A stretch of 64,000 nucleotides of DNA. It comes from Erodium maritimum (taxonomy: Eukaryota; Streptophyta; Magnoliopsida; Geraniales; Geraniaceae). The stretch's first letter is position 1; the number at the start of each line of letters is the position of its first letter. The stretch covers positions 60,834,754 through 60,898,753 of the forward strand of contig OY997596.1 in assembly GCA_963921825.1 (NCBI GenBank), in the 5' to 3' direction. A program made the translations under genes and the position numbers. The notes beneath the pieces were generated by a model, which had not been told where the DNA came from, searched no databases, and saw only the letters and a list, made by a program, of their open reading frames with translations. Below, piece by piece: positions 23,494 to 35,200 of the stretch.

Positions 23494-23982
23494 AAAAAAT
23501 AATCGATCGCACAAAAAAAATTACCTTCAAATCAAATCAATGTCCATAGAACCACTGAAATGCTCTATCTCACCGCTTCGAATCTATTACAGGAGAAGGA
23601 AATATGGTTAATGCTAATTGTACTAGAAAGCAAAAGAGCATAAAACATACATAAGGGGTATGTAATTGCTAATTCATTAGGCATGTAATTGTTCTGTTAC
23701 CAATACATAAGGGGTACTAAAGGTGTGTTACCGAAACGTAAAGGACTCTTATTGAACGTTATAAAACTTTGGGGGTACTAAAGGTGTGTTATCAATTCAG
23801 AAGGGGTATAAAAGGTAATTAACCCAAAAAATAATCGATCGCACAAAAAAAATTACCTTCAAATCAAATCAATGTCCATAGAACCACTGAAATGCTCTAT
23901 CTCACCGCTTCGAATCTATTACAGGAGAAGGAAATATGGTTAATGCTAATTGTACTAGAAAGCAAAAGAGCATAAAACATAC
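23340..23982 (+). repeat. Near-perfect tandem duplication of about 310 bp
   Basis: 23340-23650 recurs at 23671-23982 with a single inserted base and a 20-bp spacer. The unit takes in the right half of the family B element at 23221 plus about 150 bp of flank, so it arose after that insertion and is recent. Confidence 0.85.
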
Positions 23983-23986
23983 GGGG

Positions 23987-24192
23987 AACATTCAGGTGAA
24001 AACCCGAAGCTTAGAAAGTTAATATGGAAACTGGAAACTAATCATAGCCATTGGATTGCAATTTTAACGGCTGAAACTAAGTTTGGAACTTTCCAATGTT
24101 AGGTTTGGCAACACCTCAGCCGTTAAAATTCAATCCAGTGGTCACAGATGGTTTCCAGCTTTCATTCCAACCTTTGGTACTCACCTGACTGT
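23987..24192. mobile_element. Foldback element with about 90-bp inverted arms
   Basis: AACATTCAGGTG at the left faces CACCTGACTGTT at the right. Longer arms include GCAATTTTAACGGCTGA and TCAGCCGTTAAAATTC as inverted copies. The ends differ from the GGG/CCC families. Confidence 0.6.
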
Positions 24193-24970
24193 TATTCTAA
24201 AACATAAAAAAAAATGAAGTACTATTATTACTATAGTAAAAGTTTTAATCTAAGGTGAATCAGAAAATACGGCTGTAAGCAAATTTACATACATAGAAGG
24301 AGAATCTGAAAATCCTTACTGATATCCTCCATGGTTGCAACAAGCCAACTCAAGCACCAATCTCAAACTGCAAAACCCACTGATTTGGCTAATATTACAA
24401 AATACACTATCAACGACATGCATCAAATTGTTCTCAATTATAGCTTTCAACAGTTCCAGAAGTAACTGATTCAGTATGTGATAATATAAACATATATTAT
24501 GCATATAGAATCACCAACAGTAACCAAAATTAGAAGATTGATTTGGTGGGTGAGTAGAATTAATGGCAGGCACTTCAAATAAAGGTAGATTGCAAATTTG
24601 ACTACACATGCAATTCTTCTTTGTTTTAATGTTGCATTCCCACAGGTTAGTCATAAGAGAGCCATGAAAAGCTTATGTGATTTGCGGATAGAAAGTAATC
24701 AGAACGATGAAAGTGGAGAATCCTAAGCTCAACAGTAAACATGACATCAGCACTGTCCCCTGAAATGTGAGAGCATCCACTTGGTGGGCCAAGAAATTCT
24801 AATAGAAATGTCCAGTCTTCACTTTAATTTCCTGTGGATACCCCTCCTCCCTTCTCCATTTATTCCCTCCTTTCTTCCTAGCTGATCTAAAGGACCTTCT
24901 AAGAGTCGCTACAACTGTCAGCAATTCATTCTTATTTGACAACCTCCATCTCTTTCTGATAAACCCGAGA
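24193..24970. other. Upstream region of the zinc finger gene
   Basis: This should contain the promoter and 5'UTR of the gene at 24971. No clear TATA box or 5' intron could be fixed by eye, and no open frame is convincing. Confidence 0.3.
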
Positions 24971-25561
24971 ATGATCTTCCATGGAGATGAAGCAAGTGAA
25001 ATAACATCAAATAAACAAGGAGGCACATCAAAAGTTAGTGACAACTCCAGCGACTGCAACAATGAAGGAACAGAAGAATACAACAACCCAGAAGAGTGGC
25101 TGAATCTGAGCCTGGGCAAAAATTCACCCTCGACAGCTGAAGGTTCCGACTCACAATCAATACCTGGTTCTGGTAAGGTTTTCTCATGTAACTTCTGCAT
25201 GAGAAAGTTCTTCAGCTCGCAGGCATTAGGGGGTCACCAGAATGCCCACAAGAGAGAAAGAGGCGCAGCAAGAAGGTATCAATCGCAGAGGATGATGACA
25301 ATGATGGGTTTCCCCATCAATAGTCCTACAGCTCGGTCACTAGGTGTTCACCCTCATTCACTTGTTCACAAGCCAAGCAGAGATGGAGCTCCGATCGTGG
25401 CAAGATTTAGCGGAACAAGCACGGGGTATGGAATGGAATGGGCACCATTTATGGTAGAGGATGTGATGGATACGATGTGGCCAGGCAGTTTTCGCTTGGA
25501 TCCACAACTACAAGAGCCACAGTCAGAGACAGCAGCTCTTGACTTAAATCTTCGACTCTAG
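24971..25561 (+). CDS. C2H2 zinc finger repressor, ZFP4/ZFP7-like, single exon
   Basis: The 196-aa protein has one plant-type C2H2 finger with Cys73, Cys76, His89 and His93 around the signature [14 protein letters not shown]. It is followed by the family-conserved [12 protein letters not shown] and [10 protein letters not shown] blocks. It ends in LDLNLRL, a DLNxxL/LxLxL EAR motif that recruits TOPLESS-type co-repressors, and a second LxLxL-like motif (WLNLSL) lies at residues 43-48. The family is nuclear and transcriptional, with members linked to trichome, hormone or light responses; which target set applies here cannot be seen. The start at MIFHGDEAS matches the usual MIF-E-EAS beginning of the subfamily. 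The gene converges with the TIP41-like gene, with 630 bp between the stop codons. Confidence 0.92.
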   Translation: MIFHGDEASEITSNKQGGTSKVSDNSSDCNNEGTEEYNNPEEWLNLSLGKNSPSTAEGSDSQSIPGSGKVFSCNFCMRKFFSSQALGGHQNAHKRERGAARRYQSQRMMTMMGFPINSPTARSLGVHPHSLVHKPSRDGAPIVARFSGTSTGYGMEWAPFMVEDVMDTMWPGSFRLDPQLQEPQSETAALDLNLRL

Positions 25562-26191
25562 TAAACCCATCTCTCTATTGTTTAGAATTTCCTTTTTGTT
25601 CCCCTTGCAGCTTTTCATTTGTTTGATCCACCAAGTACATAAATTAACTAGCTAGAAGAAACACTAAGAATCTCCTAGCAATCTCTGCTACGAGGGCAAG
25701 TGATAATCAGGAAAGATGCCATGAAAGTACTACATAGGTGATCTTTACTGATCCAATATCTTAGCCAATTATCATGTAATTGTTGTTAGGTACAGTCTGA
25801 GAAGGAACAACAAATTATAGCTACCACAAGCACAATCACTCTATCATGTTTTATCCTAAAATGCCTGCACAATGCTTTTTGTTGTATTGTTTTCATAAAC
25901 TTCTTAGTTCTGAGAAATATTATATGTTCTGGTCTCACATCTTGATTTCAAGAACTCTGAGTTACTTCTACATCCTGTTTTCTACGTTCATGATGGCATC
26001 AAAGATGAAGAAAGCAAAACAATATAAGAAAATAATATCTTGACAATATTTGGTTTCCTTTCAAGATAAGAAATTTATGTGATTAAACCAGAATGAGAAA
26101 AGACCAAAACCAAGTGTTAAACTGAATGGGTATCCAAGTGACTACCGTATAGGAATGATTAGAATTGATCTGTATGAAGACATTTTACAGC
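25562..26191. other. Convergent 3' region between zinc finger and TIP41-like genes
   Basis: This holds the 3'UTRs of both genes. Open frames seen here are AT-rich and unsupported. Confidence 0.4.
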
Positions 26192-29100
26192 TTACAAGAT
26201 TTCAGGAATCCTGAGCTTTTGAGTCTTCTGCATGATGACAGGAAGCCTCTGGCTGATGGTACTTGGATCATTATAGGCAGCAGAATCAGTAGGGTATCCT
26301 TTCTGCACCATTTAAGTAAACCATTCAATATTCAGCTAACTAAAATACTTGAATACTACAATACTGCGCGAGAAATTGCATCTTGTATGCAATAACTGAA
26401 CACATTATCAACAAAGGAACAACAATGAATTTGTTAACTGATAGAAAAAGATAACAATGCCCATCGACACTGCAACTACACCTAAGAGATGATTTGCAAA
26501 TCTTGGAATCAAGAAACAATATGCAGAGTGTTGTCAATATCACATCTGACAACTTACTCCATATGTCACCATTATGCACTATTGCAGGCAATAAGTTAAA
26601 ATCACAAAATTTATTGATGGCTACAAAACTCAGACAAACAGGATTGTTAGGTCTTCATCTCAATCATTTTAACTTTTCATGTGAAACTATATTGGGATTT
26701 CTAATCCTATTTACAGTAACGAATATAAAGAAAGTTATGTATTGCTCTTAAGAGATCCTTACCAAGCTATGGATTTACCTGTCAACATTTACTGTCATTG
26801 GATTACTGCAATTTTAACCCATAAAAGATAGGCTAAGCTGTCTATATTTGCTTCTTCAAATGCAAAAAAAATAAAATAAATCTATTCACTTGCACCTCCA
26901 AAAAGCAACATACCATCATCCAATAAGAAACTAACTCATTATTGCCATCCAGAAACAGCCCTGAAAGTCTGAAACACTTTTACCGCTATCACTCAACTGA
27001 AGCCCACCTATGTGAACTGTAAAGCGTGGAGTCTTTTCCCATAAATCCTAGATCCTGATTCATAGTTTTCCTGTAGTGGCCATATTTCTAAATCTGCCCT
27101 ATATCATTGATTGCAAGGAACTATTGGTAGGTCACTACTGCAACCATTGTCTTGTCTATTAGACATGTTCAAATTCTAATAACTAAATAGTCTGGGATTT
27201 ATTACAAGGCAATCCAAAAATGCCTTTAAATCTTTCATGAGCTAGGTGAAGTCTTTCAGGCAGATAATGCTTTGTTCTTAATAAGCAAATTAAAGAAGCA
27301 TTTTTAATGAGTTTCTGTTACTGGATGGACAAATCAGAGGCAAATAATAAAAGCCAATATTTTTTAGGACACTTTGTAACAAATTAAGCAGTTTAATGTG
27401 ACTCATTTTCGAGATAGAAAACTTACTGTAGACAAAGCTTTAAATGTCGCTTCTCGCCAGCATGTTTCTCGAAGAACGACAGGTTTAGTACCATCTCCAA
27501 AGACACAATGCATCCTAGTTTCCCGAAGTCTCATGAGCAAGCCATCAACTCTAAGCTGTAAGAATGACTAAATTAGAGAGGAATCGTAAAACACACAGAA
27601 ATATGGTCTATAGTGTTTCACCGGAAAACAGATATTCACGTGTTGTTCTGACAAGTACAGCTATATGTGGATTGTCGAAGACAACTTACCCAGAAACGTA
27701 AGAGAAGGAACCAACAACTTGGCATGACCCTCTAAAAAAGAAAAGTACTTGATCAGTCCTTGGAGAGCCTGATATATATTTCAGAATGCAGATCAACTGC
27801 AAAGCAGATGAATAGCAAAAAGAAAAACTTAAGCTAAAATGTTACCACTTTTACAGTCAAAAGTGACACTCCGCTATCAGCTAATTCATCTTCATATAGC
27901 ACTACCTGTTGATTGACAAGGTAGCTCAGTCATGACCAGTAAGGTGCTCCCCAAGGAAGACATGCAGTGAAATCATCTCTATCAGCTTCTAATTTTCATT
28001 TATGGGGCTTACCTCATCATAGAAAAGAATGGGCTCTTTTCTTGACAACGCAGACAAATCAATCTTGTCCTCACAATCCTCCCACTGGAGACTACTGATT
28101 CCTTCATACACTTCTGCTCTGCCATGCTGATCATATAAAAACATTAGAAAGCTCACCCGTTAACTTTTCGTATCCAGAAAAAATCTACTTCAAGGTACAT
28201 CCTATAATGTGCCATTCTAGAAGGAAAGAAATGCAAACAAAGGACCTTATTAAAAATAATGTAACATGTAGCCATGACCTATGTTACCAGATCTAGGGTG
28301 TAGGTATACATTGGCCTGTCTAACTCCAATAGTGCTTCAAACTTACGCACCAAGAGCCAACCAAAAAGGAACCGCCAAAGTTGGGTGTAGAAATTTATGT
28401 TTATCTTCAGATCAAAAACATTACTCAAATCATTTTTACCATTGAAACTTTGGCTTACATGTACACACATTATAATTTAGTCCCTTAATTTAATAGATTC
28501 ACATAAGAGTTCATCAGATTACTTAATAGCATAAAGATAGTAAGCTTAATAAAGCTATCTTAAACCACTGACTGTCTTCTAATTCAGTTTGAAGCTGAAT
28601 ATCAAAATTAAGACACGTCATCCCCGCCAGCAAAAACGTAGTGTATTAAAATTTAGAGTGTAGAAGTTTTTCACTTGTCAAGAGTGTATCTGAGTTTGTC
28701 ACGACAAACTGAAAATATGAGGGTCACATGCACAACTCAGATTCAGTCAGCAAAACTCTTAACTATCAAAAAAGAGAGATCAAACCTTTTCTGCATCAAT
28801 CTCCACAGCTTCACTTCCACAATAAGGTGTTGTGAATGTGTAATCATAATCTAGGATCACTTGCTGGGAGGGTTTGCTGCAAATTCAGACATGACCGTAA
28901 GGCCCAAGCTTAACTATCTCAATTACAAAATTCCAGTGTAGCACTATCTATGCACATTCTCAAGTACATTATGTCTCCCTTCACATGAATACAAATGTCA
29001 ACATAAGACACAAAACATACTGGTATTTGACGTACCATCTAAACTTCCACTGTGCTGCAGCAGGAACTTCAACGGGTGGCAACGCTTCCTTCTTCCACCC

Positions 29101-29879
29101 AGTCAGAGCATCAAACGCATTGAAATGGATTTTAGTACCACTTCTCGTGTGCTTTAGAACTAAAGAACTGTCCCCAAACACCATCTCAGGCAAGTGAGAC
29201 GTTTCAAGTTTTTGTTCCCACCTGCAAGCACGTCAATCATCTCCATGAAACTTTCGTATTCCAGGTTCAAATTCTACTCACAAACTTACCAAATGTTCAC
29301 AACATGCACTACACTATCTCCTATACAGCAATCTCCGTCAAAATTAAGCCTATTATTCCACGAATCAATAAGACAAAACCTACATTATCCAATGAACTCT
29401 ACACTGAAAATGTACTGTTTCGCTGCCATTTTAATCCCTATCCACACTTCTAATCCTTCCTAAACAATAGATTCTCGATTTCAAACTAAACAAATCACCA
29501 GAGCATCAATTAATCATACAGGAGAGAAAGAAAAACTCCGCAACAAGCATAACCACGCGATCAGTTCAGCGTTCTGGAATCAGGAAATTGAATTTCAGAA
29601 GCAACAAAAGTAATTCAAAATGCTACGATCACATGAGCGGTTCTTCCAATCGAGATTATCCTGAGATACGAAACACTTATGAACAGAAGTGAAGCACAGG
29701 TTGAGCAGAGAGAGATAGAGAGAGAGACGGAGAAAGTACCGGAGAAGATCGGGAGAGGTGAGGATGGAGCGGTTGCTAGACTCGATCCGCCAGCCGTGGA
29801 TGAGGAGGCCACGGCGACCGTCCGGAAAGAGCTCGGCTCCGGCGGCTTTCAGATCGTTCTCTTCAACCTTGACCTCCAT
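26192..29879 (-). CDS. TIP41L: TIP41-like protein, 8 exons
   Basis: Exons on the minus strand are 29879-29740, 29221-29036, 28876-28786, 28126-28013, 27905-27846, 27731-27690, 27555-27427 and 26302-26192. All borders are GT-AG, phases agree, and the product is 290 aa, the usual family length. TIP41 proteins bind TAP42/alpha4-type regulators of PP2A phosphatases and act in TOR signalling. Conserved blocks seen are RRGLLIHGWRIESS, SHLPEMVFGDSSLVLKH, IHFNAFDALTGWK, ILDYDYTFTTPYCGSEA, WEDCEDKIDLSAL, MPSCWFLLLRFWLRVDG, RMHCVFGD and KGYPTDSAAYNDPS. The codon split by intron 2 is TGC, placing Cys109 where I expect Ser in FRSKPSQQ. The 5' flank is rich in CT and TGGGCC motifs, as in constitutively expressed genes. 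Confidence 0.95.
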
Positions 29880-29989
29880 ATGTGTGTCTCTTCTCTTCTC
29901 TTCTCTCTCACTCTCTCTGCTACTCTGCAATGTAGCTCGCGCTTTTTCTCTTTTGCTGGTCTGTAGTGTAGCTCGCGCGAACGATACCT

Positions 29990-30065
29990 GATCCCCAAAT
30001 GGGCCTTCCGAATTGAGCCCATCGTGATCCCCAAATGGGCCTTCCAACACGAACTGAGCCCATCA
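29990..30065 (-). promoter_or_regulatory. Duplicated Site II-like motifs upstream of TIP41-like gene
   Basis: A 36-bp unit is present twice (from 29990 and 30026). Each copy contains CCCCAAATGGGCCTTCC and GAGCCCATC. TGGGCC/GGCCCA is the Site II element bound by TCP factors in many plant housekeeping promoters. It lies about 110-190 bp upstream of the ATG. Confidence 0.6.
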
Positions 30066-30091
30066 GTGGCCAATTCTGTTATTTTATTTAA

Positions 30092-30907
30092 GAGTTAAAT
30101 ATCAAAGGGGAAACTATGGGCCCTAGCCTCCTTGATGTTTGTTTTGACGATCTTAACTGGGTTTGAGTTTTTCCTTATACTTTCTAATTACGTTTGACTT
30201 TTTTTTTGCGAAAACTAAAGATTTCTGTCTATTTTAACAGAATCCGTTAGGTTTTTTACACCTGTTGGTCACGTGCACAGTAGCATTTTTTAACGGAAGC
30301 GTCAAAATAGACGGAAAATGTTAGTTTGCGCAAAAAAATGGAAATGTCAAAGTTGAGAAATGCAAGGAAAGAAAGGTTAAGCCCAGTTAGTTTTGCCAAA
30401 ACAAACCTCAAGGGGGGTTAGGACCTATGGTTACCCCAATATCGAAACTTATTCTTAAGTATTGGTCACGAACACTACACTACCCAACGTTTTAAAATGA
30501 CAAATACGCTACCCTAAGTATTGCTCACGCAATTTTTTTAGTGAAAATGGATGGAATATTCGATTTTGTTTGTCATATGACCTCAAGTGTCATATAATAG
30601 ATGGTAGAATGACGTTTTCCCTTACTTATTTGATCTTTATACATTTTATAAGGAACATTACCATTGTACTCTCGTTATTGTTCCTTGTAAAATGTATAAT
30701 AGTCAAATACTTAACGGGAAAAAACGTCATTTTACTATCCATTATATGACACTTGAGGTTATATGACTAACGAAATGGAATATTTCGTCCATTTTTACTA
30801 ACAAAATCGCGTGATCAACACTTAAGGTAGTGCATTTTTCATTTTGAAACGTTGGGTAGTGTAGTGTTCGTGACCAATACTTAAGAGTAAGTTTCGATAT
30901 TTAACCA
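30092..30907. mobile_element. Family G foldback element, copy 1, split by family F
   Basis: Its right part matches the copy at 63505-63979 block for block ('cgaacactacactacccaacg', 'gacctcaagtgtcatataatag'). Its left terminus is interrupted after GAGTTAAATATC by the element at 30107-30437. The outer flanks TTTATTTAA and TTCATTTTA agree at 7 of 9. Confidence 0.7.
30107..30437. mobile_element. Family F foldback element nested in family G, 9-bp TSD
   Basis: It starts GGGGAAACTATGGGCC and ends GGACCTATGGTTACCCC. The flanks AATATCAAA (30098-30106) and AATATCGAA (30438-30446) match at 8 of 9, and removing one copy restores the family G end. The arms are inverted copies around 'ttgatgtttgttttgacgat'. 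Confidence 0.8.
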
Positions 30908-31164
30908 TTCATTTTATTATAAGAAAGAGCATCTCCAATTATTAACTAATAAAATATCAGTTTAGTCCTTTCAAGTGATTGATACAAAAATTTAATAGTT
31001 TTATTTTTATTTTTTCAGCTTCTTTTTTACCAACAATAATATTAATGACCGGAGATGCTTTAACATAGGATAGTCGGCCTAGTCGCCGCTAAAAAATAGG
31101 TGTGTCTCATAACTTGGTTTGTGATTCGGGGGCTAATAACCGAGTATTGACAAATCCGATTAAA

Positions 31165-31505
31165 AGGATAGTTGTAAAAAAATTGTCATAAACGTGTTTT
31201 CTTTTTTATTACACTTCTTATAGACTTATTTTTTAATGATGTTTTCCCTCTTAAAATTAATATTTAAATAACAAAAAAATGTAATTTCATATCTTTAATT
31301 TCTTATTAGAAGAGAATTAACGATATGAAAACTTAAATTTTTTGTTTTTTTTATAAATTTCAAAACATAAGAGTAAAATCGTTCAACAAGCTCAAAACAC
31401 ATTTTTATAATTATCAACTAAAAGAGCTACTACCTCAAAAAAAAAACCTAAAAGAGCTACAAATAATAGAAAAATGAATATCTATAAGTACTTTTTTATA
31501 ATTAT
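31165..31505. mobile_element. Diverged family A-like element
   Basis: It starts GGATAGTTGTAAAAAAATTG and ends AAGTACTTTTTTATAATTAT, with faint family A blocks between. It is too decayed for flank analysis. Confidence 0.4.
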
Positions 31506-32200
31506 GCTAAATAATTTCTTAATATTTCAACGCATCTCATTACTAAGATTACAAAACATTACTCATCTTTAGACCATTCTTAACTGTAAAAACAATGACA
31601 TGTGTTACTCATTCTAAGTGTCAGCCACATTGAGCATTATATCTTCTCTTACCATTGGAAGACAAATGTTTCTATTTAGTGTACCCGAAAACAGCAGATG
31701 AACAAAAACAGCCTAATAAAACTAGGAAAAAAACCCTCAGAACCATCAACCAAATACAACAATGGCATGAACAACAAGCTTCGTCAAGATACGAAACGAT
31801 GAAAAACGTTACTAACGCACCCTCGAACTCTTTTGTACGGGGAAACATATTGTGCTCGACCAAATTTTTTTGCGAAAACGCAGACCTTTTGTTTAATGTC
31901 AGAAAACAACTGCTTCCGTTAAGTAGCACTGGCGCAATCAGTTTGTTGCAAAAACTTACGCTTACCCTTGCAAAAAAAACACGAAACAACCCTTGGAAAA
32001 CAAAAGTGATCATTTTTGCAACAAACTGACGATGTTCTATTTAACGGAGGAGGCCGTTGTCTTCTGACCGTTGTCTTCTCGTTAGATGAAAGGTGTAGGT
32101 GCGTTTTTGTAAATAAAAAAAGTCGAGTCAGCATGCTTCCCTTACTAAAGGCCGTTCGGGGTGCGTTACGAAGGTTTCCCCTTGAAACTATCTTAGTTGG
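31506..32200 (-). other. Probable 3'UTR and downstream flank of the homeodomain gene
   Basis: Sequence directly after the stop of the homeodomain gene. The open frames on both strands here lack domains and I take them as chance frames. The poly(A) site could not be placed. Confidence 0.35.
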
Positions 32201-35200
32201 TCAACCGATTGACTTTCTGCTTCTGGTAACCCTTCCTCCTAGTCTTGGCTTTTCTTCAGCAGCTTTTGGCGTCTCTTCCGCATTTGATTCTACTTTTCCC
32301 AAATTGCCCTTCTTCTTCCCACCTAGACTTAGTTCTTCTTCAGCGACTTTTGGTGTCTCTACCACATTTGATTCTACTTTTCCCAAATTGCCCTTCTTCT
32401 TCCCACCTAGACTTGGTTCTGCTTCAGCAGCCTTTGGTGTCTCTTCTACATTTGTATGGTTCCTTGATCCTACATTTCCCAAATTGCCCTTCTTCTTCCC
32501 ACCTAGCCTTGGTTCTTCAGCAGCTTTTGGTGTCTCTTTCACAATTGAATGGCTCGTTGATACTACATTTCCCGAATTGCCCTTCCTCTTCTTACCTAGT
32601 TTAGGTTCTTCTTCAGCAGCTTTTGGTGTCTCTTCCACATTTGAATGGCTCCTTGATTCTACCTTTCCCGAATTGCCCTTTCTCTTCTTACCTAGTCTAG
32701 GTTCTTCCGCAGCTTTTGGTGTCTCTTCGACGTTTGATTCTACATTTCCCAAATTGCCCTTCCTCTTCTTACCCAGTCTAGGTTCTTCTTCCGCAGCTTC
32801 TGGTCTAGGTTCTTCTTCCGCAGTTTTTGGTGTCTCTTCCACATTTGATTCTACATTTCCCAAATTGAGCTTCCTCTTCCTGGAATTTTTTGTGTCGGCC
32901 GACTTGCCCTTCCTCTTTCTCGAATCTTTTCTGCTGCTTCCCGGGATCGATTCTGGTGCCCCGCTGTTTATCCTGGGAGTAACGTCTCTGGTGATTGTTT
33001 CTGGTCCAGGCTCCGGTAGCTTAGCAATTTTCTCAGTCACCGGAGTCTTCCTTCTTGAGTTTCCGGCGGGGCATGATTTTGAGCAAGGCTTAATGCAGGC
33101 TAAATGGCGAGCACTCCATCGGGAGTTGGTAAACCATTTGTTCACCTGCACATAGAAACTTGATGAGGGTGTTGGGCTTGGAAGAGAACCATAGAACGTT
33201 TTCTGACTGACTTGAATGTTTGAGAAACAAAACTGGAGTTAGATTCGAGGGATAACTAAAAAAAAATCCCTGAGGCATTCACTTTTTGCAGGTTGTAGCA
33301 GTTCTTTGATAATGGAAAAAAATGCTCTCAACTGTCCTTGTTGCACTTTGTGAATTTGTTTTAAAATGACGATTTTACCTTTGAGATTTTTAATTTTAAA
33401 ACCGGTAAAAAACAAAAAAAAAATCCAGAATTTTCACTTCTCTTACTGTTCTTCCTTGGACGTACAAAGAGGAAGAAAATTGATCAATGAAAATTTTGGA
33501 TTTTTAGTTTTTTACTTACTATTTTTGAAGTGTAAAATCGCCATTCTGAAACAAAATTGCACAAAGTGCAACAAAAAGACAAGATCAGAACATTTTTTTG
33601 CAATTATCAAAGAAGAGTGCGACAAGTCGCAAAAAGTGAACACCTCATGGTACTTTTCTGCAATTATCCCTTAGATAAACGAAAAGTTGCATTACCTGCT
33701 GAAGAGTCAATTCTAGCCTTGCTGCCAAATTTTCTTGCCTAGCTCGATCGGGATACTGATTTTCATTGAAGGATTTCCGGAGCTCCTGCAGAACGAAATG
33801 GCAATATCATGAGTGCTATCGTATATATACATAGGGAACAAATATGAGAGCCCGGCCCACCTAAAAGCTCAAATTGATAGGTGGATGCCTCAAAATGCTT
33901 ATCAAGTTATGAATGTATCCATATCTTTTTTTAGAGTTAATTGTCAAAAAGTGCACTGAAAGTTTTGTCCACAAACGGAAGCATGCATAAACTTTTGTCC
34001 ATGCTTTGTAGGTGCACTAAGTTTTCTCCACCGACATTTTTAGAAAATGTAACAGATTAATTGTCGAAAATTACCCTGAAGTATTGCCCACATAACTATA
34101 GAATGGATTATGAATTGTCCACACAACTTTAGAATGCATTATGTATTGCCCACAAATCTATAGAATCCGCAAAAAACTGCCCAGACCATCATCCCTGTTA
34201 CGTTTCTCCAAAAAAAGTCGGTGGACAAAACTTTAGTGCACCCACAAAGCATGGACAAAAATTTATGCATGCTTCCGTTTGTGGACAAAACTTCAGTGCA
34301 CTTTTTGACAATTAACCCTTTTTTATGTGAAACCAATATTAAACATGGATAGGGAGGCTCTGGCCCGATAACTGAATGGCACAGAGGGGTTCATAAGACC
34401 AAACTCTGATACCATATTGGATGACCAATTCAACTAAAAATTTAGGCTGATAGTTGAAGAACCAATTATGATTTCATACTCTAAGCAAACAAACCTTGGA
34501 ACTCAGTCGCACTTCGTGGGAATCTATTCACAATTTCTTTAGGAAAACTTGTCCACAAAAATTCCAACCAAATGTGAACAAGTTCCAACCCGTACTAATC
34601 TGGTTTTATCTGGCTCCAACAAATTGTTGGTAGTTTCCACTGAAAAGTGAACATGTTTCCAAGGTATGTAGTTTGCACGGAAAAGAGGTGTTTGTACATG
34701 GTTGAGAGATAGATACAAATTTTCAAAGTACACTTCACCAGTAAAACATGTGGCTAAACCAAATCTTAAGGGCCTTAATGTTCAACTAAGTTGTGATGGT
34801 CTTTCGGACTATAATAATTCATAGTTACTTGCACTTGACATTTCTCCTACAGAGATAATTTAATTAAGGAATAATTGCAAGTGAACTATGCACGTTTTAC
34901 AAATACTATAGTGAACTATCTTCTATTGCAAAAAAAACATCCCCCAACTATTTTCCATCAGCAAATGAGTTGTTTTTAACGGAAATTAGTCATTTGGCTT
35001 CATTTTTTGGAAAAGACGGTTTTTCCCTTTACATTATACATGTCTTCCATCTGTAACCCTCGTGTATGATTTTGCAATTTGGAACCCTTATGTATACACT
35101 TTTACATGGTTAGTTTCGATTTCGACTTTTTTCAAAAAAAAAAGACCCCATTAGTGGATTTGCAAACGGTAAATGGTAGGGGGAGTGTTTTTGCAAAAAA

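Noticed and set aside
24799..25200. Antisense open frame over the zinc finger gene
   Set aside because: It is a shadow of the conserved finger-coding frame on the plus strand and shows no motif of its own.
31655..32029. Open frames on both strands after the homeodomain gene
   Set aside because: They overlap each other in a probable 3'UTR and lack domains.
32016..33155. 379-codon plus-strand open frame
   Set aside because: It is the complement of the repetitive last exon of the homeodomain gene; the minus-strand frame carries homeodomain helix 3 and valid splice borders.
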